A stretch of 48,854 nucleotides of DNA from Rhodobacteraceae bacterium bin131 (GCA_002239085.1 MPNP01000013.1:1-48854), one strand, 5' to 3'. Shown: positions 26,492 to 36,195, counted from the first letter of the stretch. The notes: generated by a model not told the origin, from the letters alone. Made by a program: numbers and translations.

Positions 26492-26494
26492 GGA

Positions 26495-26647
26495 ATGCCT
26501 GAACTCGGACAATACGCTGTTTATATCATTTCAGCATATGCGTGCTGCTTTTTAATTCTACTTGTTCTCATAGTCCACTCCCTTCATCGTTATTTTTCTA
26601 CCAAGCAAAAATTAGCTTCCATCAATCAACCTGACGATGAACCGTAA
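26495..26647 (+). CDS. ccmD: Haem exporter protein CcmD (50 residues)
   Basis: Small gene starting at ATG 26495, three bases after the ccmC stop, with GGAGG at 26484-26488. The product has a single transmembrane helix (about residues 8-28, beginning YAVYIISAYACCF) followed by a basic stretch (HSLHRYF) and an acidic end, the usual CcmD layout. CcmD stabilises CcmC-CcmE contacts. Its last 11 bases overlap the next start (26637). Position and topology make the call; the sequence itself is poorly conserved in the family. Confidence 0.86.
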   Translation: MPELGQYAVYIISAYACCFLILLVLIVHSLHRYFSTKQKLASINQPDDEP

Positions 26648-27176
26648 CTATTTACTCCTCCTCATACCGTTTTTATTTGTCATCGGGTTGGGCTTAATTT
26701 TTTTGGCCGGGATTATTGGAAAAAAAGAAGGTTTACCCTCACAATTAATTGGCAAACAAGCCCCTTCAATTGAACTTGAGTCTCTTGCCGGAATGGAACT
26801 GCCTCTGCGGGATGATCTGCTAAAACCAGAGGTCAAAATGGTTAATTTCTGGGCTAGTTGGTGTGTTCCATGTCGAGCTGAACATCCCAATTTAGAGGTT
26901 CTTAACAGTATGGGTATTCCAATCTATGGAATAAATTATAAGGATAATGAGGCAAATGCACTTGCCTTCATTGAAGAATTGGGAAACCCATTTAAGAAAA
27001 TTGGTCGTGATCCCAAGGGAAGGTTGGGAATTGACTGGGGAGTCTATGGTATACCTGAGACATTTATTATTGACAAAAACGGTGCTGTTGTATATCGGCT
27101 TGCCGGACCGATTACCCAAAGAACAATGACAAATGAAATTATTCCAGCAATTAATAGTCTAAGCATTGACAACTGA
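26637..27176 (+). CDS. ccmG: Thiol:disulfide interchange protein CcmG/DsbE
   Basis: 179-residue periplasmic thioredoxin tethered by an N-terminal signal anchor (YLLLLIPFLFVIGLGLIFLA). The active site is WASWCVPCRAEHP (CVPC), preceded by KMVNFWA; a cis-Pro loop appears in VYGIPETFIID. It reduces apocytochrome c haem-binding cysteines. Overlaps ccmD by 11 bp and pyrC by 11 bp. CcmE, CcmF and CcmH are not in this window. Confidence 0.95.
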   Translation: MNRNYLLLLIPFLFVIGLGLIFLAGIIGKKEGLPSQLIGKQAPSIELESLAGMELPLRDDLLKPEVKMVNFWASWCVPCRAEHPNLEVLNSMGIPIYGINYKDNEANALAFIEELGNPFKKIGRDPKGRLGIDWGVYGIPETFIIDKNGAVVYRLAGPITQRTMTNEIIPAINSLSIDN

Positions 27177-28224
27177 TACAATCACAATTCGCCAGCCCGA
27201 TGATTGGCATTTGCATTTGCGTGATGGGCAGCTGACAAAGCTTGTCCTTTCATATTCCGCGGAAAAATTCGGACGGGCATTAATTATGCCTAATCTGACT
27301 CCTCCAGTGGAAACTCCAAACCAGGCAATTGCCTATAAAAAAAGGATCTTAAGTCATCTCCCAACTGGGAGTCGATTCCAACCCTTAATGACCCTTTTTC
27401 TTACTGAAAAAACACGACCAGAGGATGTCAGAGAGGGGATCTTAAACCAAGCCATTACTGCTGTTAAACTATACCCATCAGGAGCAACTACGAATTCATT
27501 GGAGGGCGTCAAAGACTGTCATAGTATCGACAAAGTTCTTGAAGTCCTTTGTGAATTCGGCATCCCGCTATGTGTGCATGGTGAAGTCAGCGACCCACAA
27601 GTCGATATTTTTGACCGCGAAGCGGTTTTTATTGACAAGGTCCTCATTCCAATACGGCAAAGATTTCCTCAGTTAAAAATAGTCATTGAACACATCACAA
27701 CTCAACAAGCAGTTGAATATATCCAATCTGAAGGACCTTGTACCGCGGCCACAATTACCGTTCATCATTTATTCATAAATCGTAATCATATGTTTAAAGG
27801 AGGAATAAGACCTCATTACTATTGTTTGCCTGTTGCCAAACGGGAGGAACATCAACTGAGTTTGTTAAAGGCAATACAATCACTGAATCCGAAGTTTTTC
27901 TTGGGAACAGATAGTGCTCCACACACCAAAGAAACCAAAGAGTCTGCCTGTGGGTGTGCGGGTATGTTTACAGCACCGATTGCTCTTGAAGCCATTACCC
28001 AAATTTTTGATAACTTACAAATTCTTGACCAATTAGAAAACTTCACCTCAGTCAATGGTTCACAGTTTTACGGTTTACCTCTGAATGAAGGGAAAGTAAC
28101 ATTATCGAAATCAAAAACACCTGTAAAATTCTTGAATTCGGTTGTTCTTGATCACTTGGAAGTGATGATATTTAATCCAGAAGTTCCCATTAATTGGAAA
28201 GTTGAGTCAATTCAAAATGAATGA
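27166..28224 (+). CDS. pyrC: Dihydroorotase (class II, PyrC)
   Basis: 352-residue zinc enzyme closing carbamoyl-aspartate to dihydroorotate in pyrimidine synthesis. Metal motif HLHLRDG near the N-terminus, the carboxylated lysine in AVKLYPSGATTNS, His in CVHGEV and IEHITT, and the catalytic Asp in GTDSAPH. The only plausible start is TTG 27166, which overlaps the ccmG stop by 11 bases; no in-frame ATG precedes the HLHLRDG motif. pyrE follows with an 8-base overlap, so pyrC-pyrE is a translationally coupled pair. Confidence 0.95.
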   Translation: MTTDTITIRQPDDWHLHLRDGQLTKLVLSYSAEKFGRALIMPNLTPPVETPNQAIAYKKRILSHLPTGSRFQPLMTLFLTEKTRPEDVREGILNQAITAVKLYPSGATTNSLEGVKDCHSIDKVLEVLCEFGIPLCVHGEVSDPQVDIFDREAVFIDKVLIPIRQRFPQLKIVIEHITTQQAVEYIQSEGPCTAATITVHHLFINRNHMFKGGIRPHYYCLPVAKREEHQLSLLKAIQSLNPKFFLGTDSAPHTKETKESACGCAGMFTAPIALEAITQIFDNLQILDQLENFTSVNGSQFYGLPLNEGKVTLSKSKTPVKFLNSVVLDHLEVMIFNPEVPINWKVESIQNE

Positions 28225-28894
28225 GCATTCTCCCCACCCCGAATTTGCTGTACAAGCAGCCGAAATACTTCTTGAAATTAAAGCTATTAATTTCAATTTG
28301 CAAAATCCTTTCACTTTAACCTCCGGTCTACTATCCCCAGTTTATGTCGATTGTCGCAGGATTATTTCCTTTCCCCGAGCACGCAAGGCAATCATCCGAA
28401 TGATGGTAGACCTGATCAATTCCCGGCAGGGATTTGAAGCTTTTCATAATATTGCAGGGGGGGAGTCCGCAGGAATTCCTTTTGGGGCACTTGTGGCCCA
28501 TGAAATGAGTCTTCCAATGACTTACATTCGGAAAAAACCCAAAGGACATGGCCGCAAATCGCGAATTGAAGGAATTATCAACAAAGGTGACCGTGTGCTT
28601 CTTGTAGAAGACTTGGCGACTGACGGTGGTTCAAAAATTAACTTTGTTAATGCTATTCGTGAAGCCGGTGGAATTTGTGAAGACACCATCGTTGTTTTTT
28701 ACTATGGAATAACTACTAACTCCGTCAATGCCCTGGAGGCCAACTCCATCAAACTCCACTACTTAACGAATTGGGAGGCCGTGATGCAATCACCCCGGAT
28801 TAATTCATTGCTGACCTCAGAAGAACTCTCCTCAGTGCGAGAGTTTCTCATCAACCCTAAAGATTGGCAAAAAAATTTATCAAATTCCGCGTGA
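28217..28894 (+). CDS. pyrE: Orotate phosphoribosyltransferase
   Basis: 225-residue enzyme converting orotate plus PRPP to OMP, one step beyond dihydroorotate oxidation. The PRPP-binding motif reads RVLLVEDLATDGGSK; the catalytic lysine loop is YIRKKPKGHG. LTSGLLSPVYVDCRRI is the N-terminal orotate-binding region. ATG 28217 overlaps the pyrC stop; the TTG at 28202 would only add five residues. Confidence 0.96.
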   Translation: MNEHSPHPEFAVQAAEILLEIKAINFNLQNPFTLTSGLLSPVYVDCRRIISFPRARKAIIRMMVDLINSRQGFEAFHNIAGGESAGIPFGALVAHEMSLPMTYIRKKPKGHGRKSRIEGIINKGDRVLLVEDLATDGGSKINFVNAIREAGGICEDTIVVFYYGITTNSVNALEANSIKLHYLTNWEAVMQSPRINSLLTSEELSSVREFLINPKDWQKNLSNSA

Positions 28895-29356
28895 ATAATT
28901 TTCGTATTCCACAACTGAATCATAAATTGAATCAGCGCGAAAATTAAAGCCAATTGCCTTGCGATAATCATGCACTCATTCGCTATATTTGTAGGCGTTA
29001 CTGTAAGTTAAACGCTGAATTCCAATGCCATTCCGCTCAAATTTTTACAATCTAATGGTTATGAATTTTTGGAACAATTCTTAGAAAAAAATAGGCAAAA
29101 ATTAGAAATAATGGCATTCCTGAATGCGTACCAGTTCAAAAAACTAAAATGTCTAGATTGTTGAATATCAATCGCTAAAATTTATCAAGATAATTTTTCT
29201 TGAAATCTGCATTATCAATATATGCCAGTATTATTCTAATCCACACCTAAATGTTGTATGGTTAATTAACATTTATTCCCCAATCTTTACACTCTAATAA
29301 TTATTTTTTCCAGTGTTATCTTAAATCCCAACTTAATTTACAGTAAAGGCATTCTC
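28895..29356. other. 462-bp intergenic region upstream of dnaB
   Basis: Very AT-rich with many stops in all frames. No small gene, hairpin or repeat stands out. It must contain the dnaB promoter, but I cannot place it. Confidence 0.4.
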
Positions 29357-30868
29357 ATGAACCAAGTCGAAATGACAAAACAAGATACCACAGTCAATTC
29401 CCAATCAATTCCAACTCATACGCCACCCAACAATCCTCAATTGGAACTTTCTCTACTCACGGCCTTATTGTACGACAACAATAGCTATACTGAAGTTTCA
29501 AAAATTCTCAATGGTGAGCATTTCTACGTTCCAGTCAATCGCTTAGTCTTTGAGAAAATCGAGTCCATCATCAAGCAACAGCGTTTTGCGTCACCCAATA
29601 CTCTCCTACCCTACATTGAAAATGAACCTTTGTTTAAAGAGCAAGGAGGAACCGACTACATTCAAGGGCTGATTCATAACCCTCTAACACCTATTTTAAC
29701 GACTAGGGCAGTTGAGTTTGCTAAAGAAATTCGTGACTTGTCAATTCGACGACAATTGATTGGGGTAGGTACTGAGCTCTCGCAAAAAGCCATGAATTGG
29801 GATACTGACGAGCAGCCAAAGAAAATCATTGATGCCACTGAAGCCAAGCTTTACAATTTACGTAAATACGGCACCGATAATGCCGAGTTTCAAACCTTTG
29901 TCAAAACAATTACCCAATCAATCCGACGAGCTAAAATTGCTTCAGAAACAGACAATGCGATTTCAGGTTACTCCACGGGTTTGATTGACCTTGATAATAC
30001 ACTTGGTGGGTTGCACCCAAGCGATCTTGTTATCATTGCCGGACGCCCAGGTATGGGTAAAACAGCTCTCGCTACAAATATTGCTCATTCGGTAGCCAAA
30101 AACTACACTAACCCAAGTACAAGGTTACCTTCCGACCCTCTCGGTGGTAAAGTTGCAATTTTCTCACTTGAGATGTCCGCTGAGCAAATTGGTACCCGTC
30201 TATTGGCTGAAACAGCAGAAATTCCAGCGAATAAGATTCGTCTTAATCAAATAGACCAAGAGCAATTTGCAAAGTATTCCGAAGCCGCAATTAAGATGGC
30301 TAGATTGCCCATTTACATTGATGACACTCCCGGTTTGAATATTGCCGATATTACCTTGCGAGCGGGTCGATTGCACCGAAACGTTGAACTCAACTTAATT
30401 GTAGTTGACTATATTCAGTTGGTTCGTGGACTAGGTACTAATAAAAATAGAACTTATGAAATCGCCGAAATCACAGGCGGGCTCAAAAATTTAGCGAAAG
30501 AACTTGATGTCCCCGTTATTGGTGTCTCACAATTATCCCGTTCAATTGAATCCCGCGAAGACCAACGCCCTCAACTCAGTGATTTACGGGATTCAGGATC
30601 TATAGAACAGGATGCCGATTTAGTCATATTTGTGTATCGCCAAGAATACTACCTCAATCGTCAACAACCCGCCGATCCGAATGATGACAAAGCCATGGAA
30701 TCTTGGAAGGACAAGATGGAAGCGGCTCGAGGTAAAGCCAACTTGATTATTGATAAAAATCGTCATGGTCCACTCAAATCTTTAAATGTCTCCTTCATGG
30801 GTAAGTTCACAAAATTTGGAAATCTTGCTGATTCCACATTGGCTGGTGATAACGAAGTTCAAATATAG
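29357..30868 (+). CDS. dnaB: Replicative DNA helicase DnaB
   Basis: 503-residue hexameric 5'-3' helicase at the replication fork. N-terminal helical domain (NPQLELSLLTALLYDNN), linker, then RecA-like domain from about residue 200 (YSTGLIDLDNTLGG). Walker A is GRPGMGKTA, H2 is FSLEMSAEQ, Walker B VVDYIQL, and the C-terminal QLSRSIE plus DLRDSGSIEQDADLV motifs are intact. No intein. alr follows 124 bp downstream, an alphaproteobacterial dnaB-alr order. Confidence 0.98.
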   Translation: MNQVEMTKQDTTVNSQSIPTHTPPNNPQLELSLLTALLYDNNSYTEVSKILNGEHFYVPVNRLVFEKIESIIKQQRFASPNTLLPYIENEPLFKEQGGTDYIQGLIHNPLTPILTTRAVEFAKEIRDLSIRRQLIGVGTELSQKAMNWDTDEQPKKIIDATEAKLYNLRKYGTDNAEFQTFVKTITQSIRRAKIASETDNAISGYSTGLIDLDNTLGGLHPSDLVIIAGRPGMGKTALATNIAHSVAKNYTNPSTRLPSDPLGGKVAIFSLEMSAEQIGTRLLAETAEIPANKIRLNQIDQEQFAKYSEAAIKMARLPIYIDDTPGLNIADITLRAGRLHRNVELNLIVVDYIQLVRGLGTNKNRTYEIAEITGGLKNLAKELDVPVIGVSQLSRSIESREDQRPQLSDLRDSGSIEQDADLVIFVYRQEYYLNRQQPADPNDDKAMESWKDKMEAARGKANLIIDKNRHGPLKSLNVSFMGKFTKFGNLADSTLAGDNEVQI

Positions 30869-30992
30869 AGGCCCTTGATAATCAGGAAATCATATTATCA
30901 TTAAGTCAACTTAACTGGGTTTAAAAGCAAAATTTTACCTTTATGGTGAACATAGAATAAATTAATCAGCTGAATTCTATCAAGGAAACAGT

Positions 30993-32033
30993 ATGGCTTC
31001 TCCCATTCTAGAAATAAACCTTAGTGCGATTGCACGTAATTGGTCAACCTTAAATCAGCTTTCCAAAACAGAAGTAGAAACATCGGCAGTGGTTAAAGCC
31101 GATGGGTACGGTCTCGGTGCTACACATGTGGTTAATACTTTACTCAAAGTAGGGATTACAAAATTTTTTGTTGCAACAGCGGAGGAAGGAGCTGTACTCA
31201 GACAATCGGTACAGGGGAATTATGATATATTCATTCTCTCGGGCTATATGCAAGGTGACAAGGACTTAGTTCGAAATTACAATCTTTTCCCAATCATCCT
31301 ATCCAAAGATCAATTTGAAAGAATGGTTAATGATTTTGATAAATTGCCATTTGCTCTTCAAATCAACACTGGAATGAACCGTTTAGGCATGGAGAAAAAG
31401 CATTTTCTAGAACTCCATGAGAAAATATTTGAGCGAAAACCGCTCATTGTAATGAGTCATTTGAGTAGTGCTGAAAACCCGCATAGTTCAGCCAATTCCG
31501 AACAACTTACTCTTTTCAGAGAACTCACAAGTGGGATTAATTGTCAGTTATCTCTTGCCGCGAGTGGTGGAATTCTATTGGGTTCAGATTACCATTTTGA
31601 TTTGTGTCGTCCAGGAATTGGACTTTACGGAGGGATTAATTATAGTGGCATAAAATCTGTCATAAACGTGAAAGTTCCCGTTATTCAGGTTCAGGATGTA
31701 TCTTCGGGACACGGGGTCGGTTATGACTTGACCTGGGTGGCCGACAAACCCACAAGGGTGGCAACGATAGCGGCCGGTTATGCAGACGGATTAATTCGTT
31801 CGCTCTCCAACAATTCTTTTGTCTTTGCTAATACTACTCCGTGCCCAGTTATTGGACGTATCTCAATGGATTTGATCACTGTTGATGTATCAAAACTGGC
31901 CGACATACCTGACTATTTCGACATTCTTAGTCATGAGCAATCCGTATTTGATTTAGCTCACCAAGCTGGGACGATTTCCCATGAGATTTTAGTGGCTTTA
32001 GGATCCCGTTATAAGCGAACTTATCTCAACTAA
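30993..32033 (+). CDS. alr: Alanine racemase
   Basis: 346-residue PLP enzyme making D-alanine for peptidoglycan. The PLP lysine is K35 in VVKADGYGLGA. Further motifs are NTGMNRLGM, CRPGIGLYG, AAGYADGLIRS and the SMDLITVDVS block near the C-terminus. It is complete and of normal length (350-380). Confidence 0.96.
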   Translation: MASPILEINLSAIARNWSTLNQLSKTEVETSAVVKADGYGLGATHVVNTLLKVGITKFFVATAEEGAVLRQSVQGNYDIFILSGYMQGDKDLVRNYNLFPIILSKDQFERMVNDFDKLPFALQINTGMNRLGMEKKHFLELHEKIFERKPLIVMSHLSSAENPHSSANSEQLTLFRELTSGINCQLSLAASGGILLGSDYHFDLCRPGIGLYGGINYSGIKSVINVKVPVIQVQDVSSGHGVGYDLTWVADKPTRVATIAAGYADGLIRSLSNNSFVFANTTPCPVIGRISMDLITVDVSKLADIPDYFDILSHEQSVFDLAHQAGTISHEILVALGSRYKRTYLN

Positions 32034-32042
32034 CTCATACAA

Positions 32043-32060
32043 CTCCAATTTGAATTGGAG
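32043..32060 (+). terminator. Weak hairpin after alr
   Basis: CTCCAATT at 32043-32050 and AATTGGAG at 32053-32060 are perfect inverted repeats just after the alr stop (32033). No U-run follows, so termination is uncertain. Confidence 0.3.
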
Positions 32061-32179
32061 AGGTTTAACGAATATAATTCGGCAATCTGTGGAGCTTTCG
32101 TTGAATTAAATGAAAAATTGATTAATGCTATACTTTCTACGGATTAAGTTAAAGGGTGAATGGCAAGGAGGTTCGTCTA

Positions 32180-33439
32180 ATGCGGGAATGTAAGGTTGAT
32201 GAGAAAACTCTTGGACGTTGGGTCGAGCGGGCGAAAAGTGAAATTTGGTTCATATCTCCTGCGATTACAGAACCACTTGCTCGGAACATTATTGAAGCTG
32301 ATAAACGAACAGGTGAAAACAGTCGTGTCCTAATAACATTAGATGATGCGATGGACCGCCATGGATACGGCGAAACCAAGGGAGCCCGTTTGCTGATGAA
32401 TGAAGGTAAAAATATCAAACACGCTGAAGGAATACTAATTTCGGCATTGGTAATAAAACATGACATCTGTGTCGTTTGGACCCCTATTGCCGAACGAGTT
32501 GACTCTATTGACCGCGTAACCTTTAATGGATTCCTTTTTGAGCAAGACGAGGAAATGGAGGAGTTTCAATATAGGATTCAACAAATAATGCAAATGAGTC
32601 CATCACAGTCCGATGAAAACCACTCATATAATAGCGAAATATCTAAGGAACATTATTATCCACAGTTTGATTCCTCCTATGATCACCCTATGGAAAACAA
32701 CAAAAAATTAAAGGTTGTTGATGTGACTGAAGAAGCAATTGAAGAAGTTGAAAAGAACTTGGTTGAACATCCCCCGCGAAATTACAAGGAAGAAAAAGAA
32801 TTAGAGGTGTATAGTTCTTATCTTGGATTCATTGAAATTCAACTGACTGGCTCAAGCTTGGCTAAGTCAACAACTCTTTCAATACCGAAAGAGCTAACTG
32901 AAATCGGTTTGAATAAAGATTTAAGAAGACTGTTATCCGAGAGAATGCAAATAGATCTCAGTGACAGCGTTGATTTAGGTGTTAAAAAAGTCAACAAGCT
33001 TGTAGAAGCATTCAGAGAAATCTTTACAAAGCAAATGAAGAAACCTTTAGGTCGAATTTATCTGAAAAAAGATTGGGAAATCATGAAAAGAAAAAGTAAT
33101 GAAATCAATAAACTCATTGAAGAGGTTAATAAAGATATTCTCAATAAAATAGAGGATGCTGTAAATCAACAAATAGAGGATGCTGCTGAAAAATGGTTTG
33201 AATCAAGGTATTCAACAACAAGTAATAAATCAACTTACTTGACGAAAGATCAGATTATAGAACTTTTGAAAAACCAATGGGTAAATCATATTCGTCCTAA
33301 AAAAGTGAAGCTTGATTTATTCCCAAAAGACCTAACTTGGGAAACATTAAATGACGAAGAGGTTAAAAAAACAATTGAGGAGGAATTTCCAGACATCCGT
33401 GATACAGGACTGTATAAGACAAGGATAGCACATTCTTGA
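32180..33439 (+). CDS. Orphan PLD-like domain protein, accessory
   Basis: 419 residues. I start at ATG 32180, 8 bases after AAGGAGG (32165-32171), not at GTG 32156. Residues 10-125 look like one phospholipase-D-type half: WVERAKSEIWFISPAIT, VLITLDDAMDRHGYG, then KHAEGILIS with VVWTPIAERVD. At the catalytic HxK position the sequence reads H81-A-E83, so the lysine is lost and the domain is probably inactive or binds rather than cuts. The rest is charged and helical (coiled-coil-like about 185-215 and 300-345), ending in a lysine-rich domain. It lies between alr and mlaE, where core genes are usual, and is more AT-rich in its second half. The family is not recognised; function unknown. Confidence 0.7.
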   Translation: MRECKVDEKTLGRWVERAKSEIWFISPAITEPLARNIIEADKRTGENSRVLITLDDAMDRHGYGETKGARLLMNEGKNIKHAEGILISALVIKHDICVVWTPIAERVDSIDRVTFNGFLFEQDEEMEEFQYRIQQIMQMSPSQSDENHSYNSEISKEHYYPQFDSSYDHPMENNKKLKVVDVTEEAIEEVEKNLVEHPPRNYKEEKELEVYSSYLGFIEIQLTGSSLAKSTTLSIPKELTEIGLNKDLRRLLSERMQIDLSDSVDLGVKKVNKLVEAFREIFTKQMKKPLGRIYLKKDWEIMKRKSNEINKLIEEVNKDILNKIEDAVNQQIEDAAEKWFESRYSTTSNKSTYLTKDQIIELLKNQWVNHIRPKKVKLDLFPKDLTWETLNDEEVKKTIEEEFPDIRDTGLYKTRIAHS

Positions 33440-33959
33440 CCTCACACTTAGAATCCTGAATTTAATTTTCGCAATCTTAAGTTATACCATTCGGTTGAAT
33501 TAACCTATTCACTAAACCAATTTAATATTCACCATTTTGGAACGATTAAGTAGGAACTATAATTTGCTAGTATCACGCCTTCATTCAATTGATGGATAAT
33601 GGCGAGATACTAGGAAGAAATACTGCTCGCAATTAATTGGTGTTGAATGTTGACAGAATGACAGAGAATAATGCAAACAAACTACATCATTTCAATGGTT
33701 TTGTGATACTAGAACAGTCTATTTTAAAATGATTTTGCTTGTAGGAATATTGTTTAACCAATGGCGGCATGATCATTCACCAATTAATCAATAGTCTCTT
33801 CATTCCATTGAATGTAAAAACCACTAAATTTATTTTCAGTTATCATTAAGGGATGTTTTTTCCTTCAAATCCAGTTCCTAGTCCTTTTGTCTAATAGTCC
33901 AACAAATCACAAGGAAATACATCATTGTTAATCAGACAATAATATTCAAACCACTCAAC
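33440..33959. other. 520-bp intergenic region after the PLD-like gene
   Basis: AT-rich with no recognisable gene. It contains the imperfect inverted repeat at 33567-33613 and a third copy of its arm at 33703-33712. Residual DNA from the event that inserted the PLD-like gene is a possible explanation. Confidence 0.4.
33567..33613. repeat. 13-bp inverted repeat with a third nearby arm
   Basis: CTAGTATCACGCC (33567-33579) and GGCGAGATACTAG (33601-33613) pair at 12 of 13 positions around a 21-base loop. The exact complement GTGATACTAG recurs at 33703-33712. The arrangement fits a transcription-factor binding cluster or an element end; there is no U-tract. Confidence 0.5.
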
Positions 33960-34712
33960 GTGATTGGGCGTGGTTTAATTGATTTTTGTCAAAATATTGG
34001 GAAATTCTTCCTTTTCGCCCTCGGTTCGATTATTACCATATTTCGGCCTCCCTTCCACTTTCGTGAGTTTATTCAAGCACTCATTACAATTGGACTTCTT
34101 AGTCTTCCAGTAATCGGTTTAACGGCATTATTTACTGGTGCGGCACTTGCCCTTCAAATTTTTTCTGGAGGCTCAAGGTTTAATTCGGAATCAGCAGTAC
34201 CAGCAATAGTCGCTATTGGCATGGTTCGTGAACTCGGACCTGTCTTGTGTGGACTTATGATTGCCGGGAGAGTCGGCTCTGCTATTGCCTCAGAAATTGC
34301 TACCATGAAAGTCACTGACCAAATTGATGCTTTGATTACTTTATCAACTGACCCACGGCAATTGCTTGTCGCCCCAAAAATCTTAGCGACCATAATTGCC
34401 CTACCATTTTTGACAGCAGTAGGAGATATCTTAGGAATTTTCGGCGGGTATTTAGTTGGTATTACACGACTTGGTTTTAGCTCGCAACTCTATTTAACTC
34501 AGTCAATTGAGTTTCTCAATTCCGTCGATGTGATATCAGGCTTGGTCAAAGGTTCTGTTTTCGGCTTTATTGTTGCAATAGTAGGATGTTATATGGGTTT
34601 TCAATCAGACCGAGGGGCTAAAGGAGTCGGACGAGCAACAACTCAATCTGTCGCATTATCCTCAATCTTGATCATTGCCGTAAACTTTATTCTGACTAAA
34701 ATGTTTTTTTAA
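33960..34712 (+). CDS. mlaE: MlaE-type ABC transporter permease
   Basis: 250-residue permease of the MlaE/YrbE family, which moves phospholipids between the outer and inner membranes to keep outer-membrane asymmetry. About five to six helices, with the family core LTALFTGAALALQIF, AIGMVRELGPVLCGLMIAGR, and SAIASEIATMKVTDQIDAL. GTG 33960 is the best start although its Shine-Dalgarno is weak. The ATPase gene follows 46 bp later. No mlaD gene follows. Confidence 0.9.
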   Translation: MIGRGLIDFCQNIGKFFLFALGSIITIFRPPFHFREFIQALITIGLLSLPVIGLTALFTGAALALQIFSGGSRFNSESAVPAIVAIGMVRELGPVLCGLMIAGRVGSAIASEIATMKVTDQIDALITLSTDPRQLLVAPKILATIIALPFLTAVGDILGIFGGYLVGITRLGFSSQLYLTQSIEFLNSVDVISGLVKGSVFGFIVAIVGCYMGFQSDRGAKGVGRATTQSVALSSILIIAVNFILTKMFF

Positions 34713-34758
34713 GAATATGTGCAGTTATCAGGTTTTTTGAATGTATCAAGTATAATCT

Positions 34759-35517
34759 ATGACTGAACAACACACCAAAATTGAGCTTAAGGAAGTTGTT
34801 AAGTCATTCAGCAATAATGATGTCCTCAAAGGAGTCAATGTTTCATTCAAAGAAGGAGAAGCCGCAGCAATAATCGGTGAGTCTGGTTCTGGCAAATCAG
34901 TCATGTTGAGAATCATTTTGGGGTTGCTCAAACAGGATAAGGGAACAGTATTATTTGACGGCGAAAGCATCTCAATTGTTCGACATAAATTCCTTGATAA
35001 GGTTGGAATGCTATTCCAAGGAGGAGCATTATTTGATTCTCTTCCTGTTTGGAAAAATGTGGCATTTAAACTACTAAGAGGTCCACACAAACTTTCTTCA
35101 AAAGAAGCTCTAATAGTTGCCGAAAATAAACTTGAACGCGTTGGGCTAGGAATTGAAACGGCCAAACTTTTTCCTGCTGAATTATCCGGAGGGATGATGA
35201 AAAGAGTGGGATTGGCAAGGGCAATAGCCCACGAACCCAGCTATCTCCTTTTTGATGAACCCACGACAGGATTAGATCCAATTAAAGCAGCCAATATCAG
35301 TCAACTCATCAAAGAGATTGTTGACGAACAAATGGCGACGGCTCTGGTGATTACCCATGATTTATCGTGTGTCAAAACAATTGCCGATACAATCCATTTT
35401 TTACATGAGGGAACCATCACTTGGTCTGGCACTCACGATGAGATGAAAAAGGTTGATAACGGTATGCTGTTTCAGTTTGTAAACGGTCTACCATCAAAAA
35501 TTAATGACCCCACATAG
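34759..35517 (+). CDS. mlaF: MlaF-type ABC transporter ATP-binding protein
   Basis: 252 residues. Walker A GESGSGKSV, the Q-loop MLFQGGALFDSL (GALF motif typical of MlaF), signature LSGGMMKRVGLARA, Walker B YLLFDEPTTGLDP and switch His in ITHDLS. It powers the MlaE permease just upstream. The usual substrate-binding MCE subunit MlaD is not next to it, as in many alphaproteobacterial alr-region copies. Confidence 0.92.
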   Translation: MTEQHTKIELKEVVKSFSNNDVLKGVNVSFKEGEAAAIIGESGSGKSVMLRIILGLLKQDKGTVLFDGESISIVRHKFLDKVGMLFQGGALFDSLPVWKNVAFKLLRGPHKLSSKEALIVAENKLERVGLGIETAKLFPAELSGGMMKRVGLARAIAHEPSYLLFDEPTTGLDPIKAANISQLIKEIVDEQMATALVITHDLSCVKTIADTIHFLHEGTITWSGTHDEMKKVDNGMLFQFVNGLPSKINDPT

Positions 35518-35631
35518 TATTTGGCAAATCATAAATCGTGGGATATTATAGAGGCGTCTCTAAAATATGAAGGAACCAAAACAGTTACTCAGCCATAAAT
35601 TGATTTTGAAATAATAAAGTCAAAGCAACTC

Positions 35632-36195
35632 ATGTCTAATTTAAATTATTTTGATATCGCCGTTATTGTCATAATTCTTATGTCAAGCGGGCTTGCTTAC
35701 TTTCGTGGTGTAGTCCGCGAAGCCATGGCCATTTTGGGATGGGTGATTGCAGGTATTGGAGCTTATTTTTCTGCTCCAGGGGTTTACCCAATCCTTGATA
35801 ATATTCCGCTTCTGAGTAATATAGTACAAAGCAGCTGTGAACTCGGAGTTCTCATCTCCTTTGTTATTTCCCTAGTGATCCTCCTGTTAATCATGTCATT
35901 CGTTACCGCAGTGCTATCTCGAATCGCAAAATTACCAGTCATCAATAACTTTGACCAAGTTATTGGCCTTTTGTTTGGAGCCGCTCGCGGGGGAATTATT
36001 GTAACCATTGTCGTGATTGCCATTGAGACTTTATTTCCGAATGGACCCATCCTTGACGAGGTTACCAGTTCTTCTTCGTCACAACTTTTTGCAGGAGTAA
36101 AGGATATGATAGTCGGATTGACGCCTCAATCCACTCCCCGGTGGCTGTTGGAAAGCTATCAGAACTTGATGGTTACGTGCCAAGCTGAAATTTAA
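35632..36195 (+). CDS. cvpA: CvpA family membrane protein
   Basis: 187 residues, four predicted transmembrane helices. The N-terminal pattern NYFDIAVIVIILMSSGLAYFRG and the later REAMAILGWVIAG plus LFGAARGGIIV are the standard CvpA signatures. CvpA was named for colicin V production and is linked to envelope stress; the mechanism is not settled. In many alphaproteobacteria radA precedes it and purF follows; here neither is present. Confidence 0.92.
   Translation: MSNLNYFDIAVIVIILMSSGLAYFRGVVREAMAILGWVIAGIGAYFSAPGVYPILDNIPLLSNIVQSSCELGVLISFVISLVILLLIMSFVTAVLSRIAKLPVINNFDQVIGLLFGAARGGIIVTIVVIAIETLFPNGPILDEVTSSSSSQLFAGVKDMIVGLTPQSTPRWLLESYQNLMVTCQAEI

Noticed and set aside
30876-30900. TGATAAT/ATTATCA inverted repeat after dnaB as a terminator
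   Set aside because: The stem is only 7 AT-rich pairs with an 11-base loop and no U-tract, so it would be unstable.
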